From the NCBI RefSeq assembly GCF_008831285.2, contig NC_045140.1, positions 28,166,131-28,230,130 on the forward strand: a stretch of 64,000 nucleotides of DNA, given 5' to 3'. The DNA is from Nymphaea colorata. Lineage: Eukaryota > Streptophyta > Magnoliopsida > Nymphaeales > Nymphaeaceae. Each line of letters begins with the position of its first letter. Position 1 is the stretch's first letter. The translations under genes were made by a program, and so were the position numbers. Of this stretch, positions 12,302 to 22,002 are shown piece by piece. The notes under the pieces were generated by a model, which saw only the letters and a list, made by a program, of their open reading frames with translations, was not told the origin of the DNA and did no database searches.

Positions 12302-13172
12302 AGTGAAGTAATATAAGAGATGGAAGAGAGCTATATATGTATATGGTATCAGAAGAAGCAACGTCGGTTTTTCTAAATTATGTTAAATTTGAAGGAAATA
12401 AAATTTCAACCTCCTTTAGCACTTCCCTTGTTCAAATTTTGGCCCCCTTTTTAAGAGGACTTACTTTTATCAGTAAAATACTTGCAGTATCAAAATTGAA
12501 GCAATGTTGCCATTGGTTTTGGCATATAACCAAAATTAAATGGAACCTTTTATTTGCCAAGTTGCTAAAAAAGTTTAGGACTCCTTGCCACTGTTCAGAT
12601 TAAAACTAGGGTTCTATGGAGAATCCTTACTCAAGAAGGAGGGTAAAGTCAATAAAGAGTGCGAGAAGAGAGCTCTCTCCGAGTGCGAGAAGAGAGCTCT
12701 CTCGCGGTTCTATGGAAAATCCTTACTCAAGAAGGAGGGTAAAGTCAATAAAGAGTGCGAGAAGAGAGATCTCTCGCAGTGCGAGAAGAGAGCTCTCTCG
12801 CACTCTTTATTGACTTTACCCTCCTTCTTGAGTAAGGATTCTCCATAGAACCCTAGTTTTAATCTAAACAGTGGCAAGGAGTCCTAAACTTTTTTAGCAA
12901 CTTGGCAAATAAAAGGTTCCATTTAATTTTGGTTATATGCCAAAACCAATGGCAACATTGCTTCAATTTGAATACTGCAAGTATTTTACTGATAAAAGTA
13001 AGTCCTCTTAAAAAGGGGGCCAAAATTTGAACAAGGGAAGTGCGAAAGGAGGTTGAAATTTATTTCCTTCAAATGTTCCATAATTTACAAAAAAAGAGGA
13101 CCCAAAACCGACGTTGCTTCATCTGATATCATATACATATATAGCTCTCTCTCATCTCTCATACTACTTCAC
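12302..13172. repeat. Large palindrome B'–A–A'–B made of UPL upstream blocks
   Basis: Block B' (12,302–12,432) is the reverse complement of B (13,030–13,172), and block A (12,433–12,659) of A' (12,803–13,029). Between A and A' the inner end of A is duplicated (12,706–12,755) and flanked by GCGAGAAGAGAGCTCTCTCGC mini-palindromes (12,660–12,705 and 12,756–12,802). A and B also occur once each just upstream of the UPL gene, at 17,070–17,296 and 17,331–17,474. Open frames here with repeated RRELS words come from the duplications and are not genes. Confidence 0.88.
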
Positions 13173-13326
13173 TTTATTCACTTTCATTGCCGGATTTTTT
13201 GGCATGCCTAGTGCAAGAAAATGTCTACTTTACTATTTAACTATAGTACCGTATTTCTATTGTTGTTGGGTGACTCTGCTGTTCTGTCTATCCACTCGCT
13301 CCTTACTCCTCTTATTCCGTTTGCTA

Positions 13327-13412
13327 TTGGGAACCCGATAGAGATGGCCACCGTCTTGGGGAATCCACCCATGCGGCTCCGGCAACTCCTATCGTCTGGT
13401 GAAAGGATGATG
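13327..13412 (+). pseudogene. Captured copy of UPL exon 1 start
   Basis: These 86 bases match 17,818–17,903 with five substitutions and no gaps. They cover 17 bases of leader, the ATG (13,344) and the first 23 codons of the UPL protein. Homology stops exactly where the right inverted arm starts, so the frame runs on into arm sequence and ends at a stop 45 codons from the ATG. The copy lacks the exon 1 donor site. It cannot make UPL protein. Confidence 0.9.
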
Positions 13413-13844
13413 TCATCTCTTTGTATAGTTAGAAGCAGCACCTCCATCTCCGTTCACAACATAAGCATCTCAGGCACCTAAACGAGTTGAACGAGTCAAG
13501 CTCCAGCTGCACAAAATAAGAGTTGACTCGAGCTCGACTTAGTTCAAATAGTCCTGTCGACATTTACACCTTCAAGAGAAAAAAAAAATCAAATATTTAA
13601 TAGTTCGACCACCAGTTGTTGTGAGTCCTTTCATTCGAGTCACTCGTTTTTTCCCCCTACTTTTAGGGGCGCTTATGTCTCTTTGCACTACACCTTCTTC
13701 AACCATTGTCACCAAACTACATATATTACTAAGCACTGCAGTGCAACCCTTTGAGCATCGCCGCTTTTTCAAGGCTACCGAGTACTTTCTTAACACGTTC
13801 ATGATAGAAGATAATTTTTACCCGGATAACCAAACACGACTGCC
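13410..13844 (-). repeat. Right terminal inverted repeat arm
   Basis: Inverted partner of 10,975–11,533. It begins at TGTCATCTCT directly after the captured exon fragment and ends at CCAAACACGACTGCC. Confidence 0.85.
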
Positions 13845-16307
13845 CACTGGGAACCAGTGGAGCAGCCAATATAAAGAAGACACAAACTCAAAAAAAACAA
13901 AAACAAGCATGTTTTTTAAAAAAACGTTAAAAACGAAAAAATGAAAACATATTACCGTTAAAAACTCTGCAACATTATTTGTAAGTATGATATATATAAA
14001 CACATACATATAATTTGTGGCAAGGCAAGAAACTTTTGCCCCATGTGTTACATTATATGTGGCTCCACCACTAAAGAAAATAATTTTTGAATGTATGAGT
14101 AGGCTTGGGACTTGCGAATCACTTAATTGGTTATGTTAGTCTTCATCGGGTTTGAGGTTTTAGGTGACGTAAGTTCAAGGGATTTTAAATTCGAGGATCT
14201 AAGGTCCGAGTCCCAAAGTTCTGCCCCCATACAGTTGTGAAATTTTACGTCGTGGCAAAATCCACTGTGTTTGAATGGGTATCAAAAAGCACGGATTTCA
14301 AATCAGCCTGGGATGTCCAAGTTACTGGGGCGGCCAGTGAACCGTTGGATTTGCACAGCTAAGTGTGTATTAGATTATTTTGTGTGGGAATTGGATCAGG
14401 TACGACAAAAATCCCCTTACAAAGTTGATCTGTTTTGCAACCTTGCTAATGGATGTTTTTAAAGTGCGGGAACACTCTTGGGAAAGGGCCAACGCGGGCA
14501 TTTTCCTACGTGAGATGTTTCCCACTAGAAACATCTTTAATGGGATAAATCTCGGTGAGAAAATGTAGGTAGGCTGTACAATGAGTCAAGTCGACTCAAC
14601 CTCATTCGGTTCAGCTCAACTTAAGTTTGAGCTTAACTGACAACTCGAGCTTATAAATGAGTCAAGTTTGAGTTACATAAACTTGACTTAATTAAATTCG
14701 AGTAAGCTCTTTTAATATATGCTATTCTTTTCTTTTTGTAATTTTCAAACTTAAAACCCAAAGAAAGAGATCATGTCAAATGGGAAGTTGGTAAATGAGC
14801 TTAAACAAGTCGGACTTGAGGATAGGCCTGGCCATCGGGCCAGTCCGGCCCAATGTTCAAAACCGGAGCCTAGCCTGATTATAATAAATGGGTACCCAGT
14901 AGGTACCCGGCCCAATGTCCACCTTTACTTGAGTCGGGTCAAGTAAGAAGTTGGTAAATGAGCTTAAACGAGTGTAGCTCGAGCTGGGAATCGGTCTATG
15001 GAGTCTAGTTTGAGTTGACTTTGTACAACTTGACTAGAACCCAAGCCTAATAATATATGAGTCGAGTCGAGTCAAGTCCAACTGACCAAGCTCGAATCCG
15101 TTTGTCTATGGCCGTAAACGTGGGTCCACATTTGTCTCGTATAGACAAATCACTTGCCTGTTTCAACCTCTGATCGATGTTTTGCGGGGGCATGATAGTT
15201 TCCTCTGAAACGTGGTTGGTTGAGACGAATACCCTCTTAAAACGAAATATTAGGTGAATGGGTGTTTGATAAGTGGGGAATTTTTCACCACGGTTGAAGA
15301 ATGTCCCGCCTATATAATATCCTTTCAAACAAGGTTAATGACACTATAGACGCCTTCACTGGCTTTTTCCTTGTGTTACAGGAAACTGATTAAAACGAAT
15401 TAGTACAAAGTCGCGCCTTGTGACATTTTTTCAATGGTAAAGGTGGTTGGTGCCGTGAATATGTCCGCCTCAATGTGAACCTGGTTATGTGCACATCCCT
15501 ACTTTTCGTGCACGGAGGTAGACAATGACCAAAATGCCTTCATTAAAATATAATTAAAATATATAAAAAAAAAGATTTTTTTCCAAGTGTAAAATGAGAT
15601 TGTGAAAAAAGTCTAAAATATCCATAGTTTTATAAAAAAATTCAATAATACACAATAATTTAACATGGCCTCACTGAACCTGGTGGACTCATGCAAGATT
15701 TTTTGGGGGGGAAATTAAAAAATGACATTGATGGTTTTCACTGTAGTTCATAAACTTTGTTCAGGGCATGGAGCAGGAGCACCCTCGAATGAGTTCTCTT
15801 GTCATAAAGCCTGCTCCTTCTTAAAGTGTGTTCGCCGGTCTGGATGAATTCACTAAATCCCTCGGAAGTGTACGGCAGGGCAAAGTTTTCCTTGACGAAC
15901 TTCATCCATGTTTGATGGACCATCATGCTTAAAAAAGACAACTTCTCCGTAGAAGATAAGTTATCCACACCATCAAACATATCCTTTTAATAATGTTATT
16001 AGTTGTCCTCTGCTTCAAGGCCTCCACCTAAGAAAACAGAAAAAGGAGGATGGAACTTTTATTATGCTTACGACTTAGATACTTTATAGCAAAGTTCCCC
16101 TCCCGGTAGACTCCAATTCCACACGATTCCTCTTGTGGCCTTAAACGGCAGAAGGGTCTACGAATTCGAAAGTTTTCCAAATGCAAACAAGCCACAGAGG
16201 GAGGGTTGCGTTCATTCTTTACAGCCGCATGGATCATTAGTGTGCTCAAAATTCCCGTTCAAGGAACCTGCGCCACTTACGGCCCATTTGGCAACAGCAA
16301 CAATCTG
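13845..16307. other. Intergenic repeats rich in GAGTCAAGT/CGAGCTCGA words
   Basis: About 14,570–14,720 and 14,930–15,090 are made of degenerate GAGTCAAGTT, GACTTGA and CTCGAGCTT words, related to the GAGCTC-rich part of the inverted arms at 10,975 and 13,410. About 14,820–14,935 carries GGCCCAATGT and GGTACCC repeats. A minus-strand open frame of 80 codons (15,738–15,980) has ordinary composition but no family I recognise and no supporting context. Confidence 0.5.
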
Positions 16308-16310
16308 TTA

Positions 16311-16675
16311 GAGGGTGTTTGGATGAGACTCTCAAAAACTTGGTTTTCCCAAAATCTGGTTTTGTTAAAATCTGGTTTTTAATTGAGTTTTTAAAACCTG
16401 ATTTGCCTGTTTGGATGGCAACGCAAAAACCAGGTTTTCACTTTACAAGACCTGGTTCCTGTTTAGATGACAAAAAATCAGTTTTTGAGGATACTTGTAA
16501 AAGAAGTTCACCTGAATATTGAATAATGTTATAGCTATAACATTAAAGCCATTATCAGATATAAATTTCATTATCAAAACTCTGTTTTGTGAAACTGGGT
16601 TTGTAAGAAATTTAGTTTTCATATCATCCAAACGCCACAAAAACTTGGCTTTGGAGGTGTCATCCAAACAGCCCC
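16311..16675. mobile_element. Tourist-like (PIF/Harbinger) MITE
   Basis: The element starts GAGGGTGTTTGGATGA and ends with the inverted equivalent TCATCCAAACAGCCCC, and is flanked on both sides by TTA (16,308–16,310 and 16,676–16,678), the three-base target duplication typical of PIF/Harbinger elements. It is 365 bp, has several internal AACCTGGTTTT-type words and no transposase. Frames seen inside are not genes. Confidence 0.8.
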
Positions 16676-17069
16676 TTATTGTCTCATAAATTTTCCAAAC
16701 AAAAAAAAAAGGGCAGATTATGAAACACTTTGTTAAAATGTTCTCTAAATTTGCCTCAAACCTGAGGATGCATTCATGAAAAAATAACAACTTGTTGTTA
16801 CTGTTGCCAAGATGAGCCCTTAGATATACTCGGTGTCATATATTGCAATCCGAGCTAATGATCTTAGACCAACATTAAGGCCTAATCAGTTTTTATCTAA
16901 TTAATCCAATCGAACACGCCGTCCAACTCGTTAGGGACTCCAGTTAAGAAGTTGGATTAAGATCATAATCAATCATGGGGGGCATGTAGGACATTTCATT
17001 TGATAACTCGGCCAAATGATCCCAGTGGCCCTAATGCTAATCTAATCTCTTTATAACTCCCCACTGACT

Positions 17070-17296
17070 CAAATTTTGGCCCCCTTTTTAAGAGGACTTA
17101 CTTTTATCAGTAAAATGCTTGCAGTATTCAAATTGAAGCAATGTTGCCATTGGTTTTGGCATATAACCAAAATTAAATGGAACCTTTTATTTACCAAGTT
17201 GCTAAAAAAGTTTAGGACTCCTTGCCACTGTTCAGCTTAAAACTAGGGTTCTTTGGAGAATCCTTACTCACGAAGGAGGGTAAAGTCAATAAAGAG
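17070..17296 (+). repeat. Block A upstream of UPL
   Basis: Matches block A of the upstream palindrome (12,433–12,659) in direct orientation, and A' (12,803–13,029) inverted. It starts CAAATTTTGGCCCCC and ends GTCAATAAAGAG, followed by a TA-rich spacer (17,297–17,330). It probably lies in the UPL promoter. Confidence 0.85.
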
Positions 17297-17330
17297 AGTA
17301 TATATATATATATAATTATATATATATGTG

Positions 17331-17474
17331 ACAAGGGAAGTGCTAAAGGAGGTTGAAATTTATTTCTTTCAAAATTTCCATAATTTACAACGAAGAGGAC
17401 CTAAAACCGACGTTGCTTCTTCTGATATCATATTCATATGTAGCACTCTCCCATCTCTCATATTACTTCACTTT
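17331..17474 (+). promoter_or_regulatory. Block B, putative UPL promoter-proximal sequence
   Basis: This segment (ACAAGGGAAGTGCTAAAGG through CATATTACTTCAC) lies directly upstream of a CT-rich stretch (17,475–17,512) and the UPL leader. It is matched by B (13,030–13,172) and, inverted, by B' (12,302–12,432). The promoter role rests on position only, because no clear TATA box was found. Confidence 0.5.
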
Positions 17475-17595
17475 CTTCCTTCCGCCTTCTTTCTCTCTCT
17501 CTCTCTGTCTCAAAACCCTCATTATTTGGGTGTTTCATCAAAAAGAGAAGCGTAACAAGGAGGGGAAGAAATCGACGGATACCCTTGTGAGCTCT

Positions 17596-17649
17596 ATGGT
17601 CGTGGATGGTTTTTGTCGACGCGTATGCATCGCCGAGCTGCGTCTCTAG
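17596..17649 (+). other. 17-codon upstream ORF in the UPL leader
   Basis: ATG at 17,596, stop TAG at 17,647–17,649, ahead of the main ATG at 17,835. If the leader is transcribed as proposed, ribosomes would meet this short frame first. The peptide resembles nothing I know. Its effect is unknown. Confidence 0.35.
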
Positions 17650-17681
17650 ACACCAATCAACACAGAGGAACCCAATTGTAG

Positions 17682-17792
17682 GTATTCCTGGATTCCCCAC
17701 CTCTTTCGCTTTTGCCTTGATTTTTCTCTGGAGGTTTTGTTGCCTTCGGTTCATTTGATATCTGGTTTTGTGCCCTTTTTCTTTGTTTCTAG
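17682..17792 (+). other. Probable 5'-UTR intron of UPL
   Basis: A donor-like TTGTAG/GTATTCC and a pyrimidine-rich acceptor (TTTGTTTCTAG) bracket 111 bases of T-rich sequence between the leader and the start codon. This is inferred from splice-site appearance only. Confidence 0.4.
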
Positions 17793-17834
17793 GGTTTTCG
17801 CTGGTAGTGTTGGGCGGTTGGGAACCCGGTGGAG

Positions 17835-20710
17835 ATGGCCACCGTCTTGGGGAATCCACCCATGCGGCTCCGGCAACTCCTGTCGTCTGGCGAAGGGATG
17901 ATGAGGCCGTTAGTCAAACTGGACACCGATCCTGTGAGTAGCATCTTCGCCTATCCGTCAATTCTAATTGTTGTTTAGATTGGGACTAGTCTTCTCTGTT
18001 GGTTTTGCATCAGAACGAAAAAAGCTTGCTCGCTCGAGTATGATAGTTGTATCTGATCATAGTCTCTTTGTTGGCTTAATATTGGACTTCTTTTGCTGCT
18101 GGGTTTTTGCTTTATGGAGACCATATTAGCCTTTTGAGCGATAGTGGTACTGCCGACTTATATGGTTGGTGGAAGTTGCATGCCGTTGAGTTGTAATTTA
18201 AGTTTCTTTGCTTCATCTTGGTTTCAGTTGATTGAATTGGATTGTGGTTCAGATGTTCGCCTTTTGCTTTTGGCGCCTAGGTATGCCGAGGAGAGTTAGC
18301 TATGAATTTCTCTTGTTGATGGATGAACTCGATTTATCGGAAGCTAGTGAACGCGCCAGTACCTTTTGTGTTGTTCACGTCATGATATATTGTGTTTGGA
18401 ATTTGCACGCGACACATTGGTTATTGGGCGCTGATGATAGTTCTGCAACTCTCTCTCTCTCACGCGCGCAAACACACACGCACGTGCACGCAAACTAGAC
18501 ACCTAAAAACATGCCCATACACATATGAGGGTGCATCACCTTGGCGGTTGCTTTTGCTTTTTGGCCAATATTATATGACGTTCTGCCTACATTTTTGGGC
18601 GTTCGACTGGAGTACTGGTCCAATGTGGGACACATTCATGAACTGAAAGAGGGAGTTATGAAATATCTGTAGATTTAATTCAAAGTATGTTATGCATATG
18701 GTTATGTAATATCTGTAGATTTATTACAGAACATGTTATGCACATGCCATTTGGTTTTTGCCTCAATGTGATATGAGTGTAGATGGTAGTAGTGGATTTA
18801 GTGAATGGATTACTAGTCAACCATGCGTCTTCCATGTATTTTTCCTACTGAACGTAATGGCCATGCATAGACCAATTGTTCGTTTTAGTGTTTTTCCTGT
18901 TTGTCATCAAGTATGATGAGGTTGTGTCTATCTCCAAGCTCCTTGCCGTCCTATAATCTGCTGAATTGTGAGTGATTACTTGATTGGCTTTTGAAGCTCC
19001 AATGGTCAGATATTGCAGATAGCATGCCTCGACACATGGGATAAGTAGGCTGGTTTTGAAAAAGCATACTAGGAATCTCTTTATGGAAGAGAGTCAATTA
19101 GGTCCTTTTCGTTTCATCCATTTGTCCAGATGTATTCTATATGTGTTATTCATTAGTAATTTATCTCCAGGTTTAAGTAAGGGAAGTCATTCTTGAATCA
19201 CTATGCACCTGCATTCTGTACTTTCTAGCAGGCACTGGTTCTTCTTATTTTATATTAATTGGATTTTTGTATTTCAATGTTGGCATTTGTATAAAAATCT
19301 TTGTAACTGAGATTTTTCCAACAAGAGTATTCCAAAATATCCTGGGACCTTTTTTCAGAAAAAATCATGAGAACTAGATGTATGACTATGACCTTAAGCA
19401 AATGAAGTTTAGCCTGTACTAATTTGGTTTATTACAACTTGTAAAAATACTGGGTTAAAAGTTAGGTTACACTAATTTGCTTAACACTAGTCAAAGTTTC
19501 ATATTTAGGCATATCATGTGTTCAGTTTGAACTTTCAACTTAATTGGACACAGCACAACTATTTGTATTTTTCAGTTCTGTCAGAATTGTTTGATGAGAC
19601 GTACATACAACATGCATGCAGTTATCAATGGTGAGCAGGCTTAAGGATCATTAAAGGAAGAATGTGCGACATATGATATACCAACAAACTTCTTTTTTTT
19701 TTTCTCCCTAAACAGAAAATAAGAATGTTACAAGAACATAGTCGAAAAAAAGAAAATTAAAACACTTATTTGCTAATCATCAATCAAGGTGATTGATTGA
19801 TAGAGCTCCACTGAACTTCATTGGAAACATAGTTTCTTGGAAAATTTCTTCCGCAAAGTGAAATAAAGATGAAAATGCAGTTGAAAAATGTAAAATAGTA
19901 GACATCATTTTTCTTTGATGTCTTTTCCCATTTTTATATTCTATTTTTCTGCGGATGCCATGATAATCAGACATGGGTTCCTGATTCAAAAAACATTGTG
20001 GCACTTCTTTCTCCTGATAACGTTGCACATAAGGCTTTTTTTTTTTCCCTGTCATGCTCTTTCTCCAGTTCCAGTACCTGCAGAAGTTGTCTTGGTTGTT
20101 GAAAATTGTTTTTTCTTGTTAAGAGAATGTGATAATGCAATCTTATTTTTAGCAAATGGTTTGCCATCTTAAGGGCAGTATACTTAGTTGTCCTTTTTCA
20201 GTAATATAGCTTACAAGCTAATGAAGCTCAATAGCTCATGGTTTATGATTATTTGATTCACTATTCAGTTGGGAGAAAAATATTGTGAAGAGATTGGCTG
20301 GGTCTACAGGAAGGCTGGTTGTGCTTATCAGTGGTTGATTATATTCCTTTCGTTGTTCCTTTCAGATTTGCTTGAAATATCATTTGGTCAGCTGTAAAAT
20401 GCAATCAATTATTCAAATATATTTAAACTCCTTGTGAAATATGGTTTGTATAATTGTATCTATTAAGGCCAGAACGGAGCTCTAGAGTGCCAGGTTGTCT
20501 TGAGCTTCTGAGTGGTCCATTTAGATTTAAAGGCAAAGTAATTCCTTGCTGGCATGTTGGCCATTGTTATCTTCTGGAAGAAAACAATGACAAGAACTCT
20601 TACACTGTTCTGCAACTGCTGTCTATATTATCTTTACAATTCAGTTGCGGCTTCTGAACCCAATGTTGTAACGTCTTTGTTTGTCTCCATGTGTGTGTTA
20701 TAGAATTGAG

Positions 20711-20770
<60 letters not shown>

Positions 20771-21952
20771 AGTCTAGTATTGTAGATGACTAGCACATTA
20801 TTGGATAAAGGAAACATGTTGGATATGGACCTGATTGTGTCATTCATATCATGCAGCCTCCAAAGATTAAAGATTTTATAGATAGGGTAATCAAATGCCC
20901 TCTGTCTGACATAGCTGCACCACTTTCAAGTTTCTCCTGGGAGTACAATAAGGTATTTATGATCATGGAATTTAGGTTTCCCCTTGTGATACTTTGTTTA
21001 CTTCTGATTGTTCCTTAATTATGGTTCCATTGCTCCAGGGAAACTTTCATCACTGGAGGCCATTGTTTCTCCATTTTGACACATACTTCAAGACATACAT
21101 CAGCTGTAGAAAAGATCTCTTATTGTCAAATGAAAGTTTGGAAGAAGATGCTCCATTTCCGAAATATGAGGTGCTATTAATCTTGAGAGTTATACAGGCT
21201 ATTTTGGAGAATTGTCCCAACAAGAGTTCATTCAGTGGGCTAGAGGTTTGATACATCTTTTGACATATGGATTTTTCAGAAAGCCTCTTATTATTGTTTT
21301 TACTTTTTATTTCTGATATTAGAAGGATATGTTCTTCTTTTGGATATAGATGTTGTGCTGTTTGTTCTGTAGCAGTGTTTGGTAATGAGAAGCCATGGAA
21401 ACCATTTTGGGCTGTCCGGCCAATCTGATTGGGTGGGCTTAAAGCTGCCACGTCAAAAGTAACTTTTCAAAAAGTTGATGAGTACTAGCTGCTTCTCTTC
21501 ATAAAGTTACTTCTGAGTTCTGATGCATTTGGCTGTGATCCATTTTATGAGATCAATCAGACAACTCACACTGGTTTTTGTTATTAGTCCAAGAAGTTAA
21601 TATCCGGGTGCTTGATTTTGGATTTTTTCCTCAAATGTTGCGTGCCTTTTGCAAATTAAAATTTGATTGCATCATGTAGATATGAGTTGAGTTTCATATT
21701 TTTGGCCTTTATTGTCCTCACTTTTCTTCCATGCAAAAAATCCGACTGTCACAGATCCATACATATGCAGACACACGAATTTGGCATTTTTTGGTCCATG
21801 ATGCATGAAAAAGTAATTTATCTTGAAATTATCCAGTGAATTATTTTAGCATATTAGTAGCTGGCAGGAATGCGAGCTTTTTTGATGTTCTATTCTAATC
21901 TAGATCAAACTGTCTTTCTCCCTCCCCAACAAACGCCCCTTTTCTTTTACTT

Positions 21953-22002
<50 letters not shown>

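Larger units (their letters stand above)
10975..13844. mobile_element. Compound element with long terminal inverted repeats and captured UPL sequence
   Basis: The left arm (10,975–11,533) and right arm (13,410–13,844) are inverted copies. Both start with GTGTTTGGTT.TCCGGG at the outer edge, run through the same ACTCGGTAGCCTTGAAAA and AAAGGGTTGCACTGCA segments, a GAGCTC-rich stretch, and end inside at AGAGATGACAT. The left arm is about 120 bases longer owing to insertions. The interior holds a tandem duplication, a large palindrome (12,302–13,172) and an 86 bp copy of the first coding exon of the UPL gene that lies 4.4 kb downstream, abutting the right arm. No transposase frame is present. Arm length fits a Mutator-like (Pack-MULE-type) element, but I could not find a 9 bp target duplication, so class and exact ends are unresolved. 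Confidence 0.75.

Noticed and set aside
12585-12848. Frame with repeated RRELS/CEKRALS words
   Set aside because: The repetition comes from DNA duplications and mini-palindromes at the centre of the inverted repeat.
15738-16249. Minus-strand frames of 80 and 73 codons
   Set aside because: Ordinary composition but no recognised family, no consistent splice pair and no promoter evidence; kept only as a note in the intergenic entry.
18232-20172. Several frames between UPL exons 1 and 2
   Set aside because: They sit in intron 1, overlap in different frames and have no family signature.
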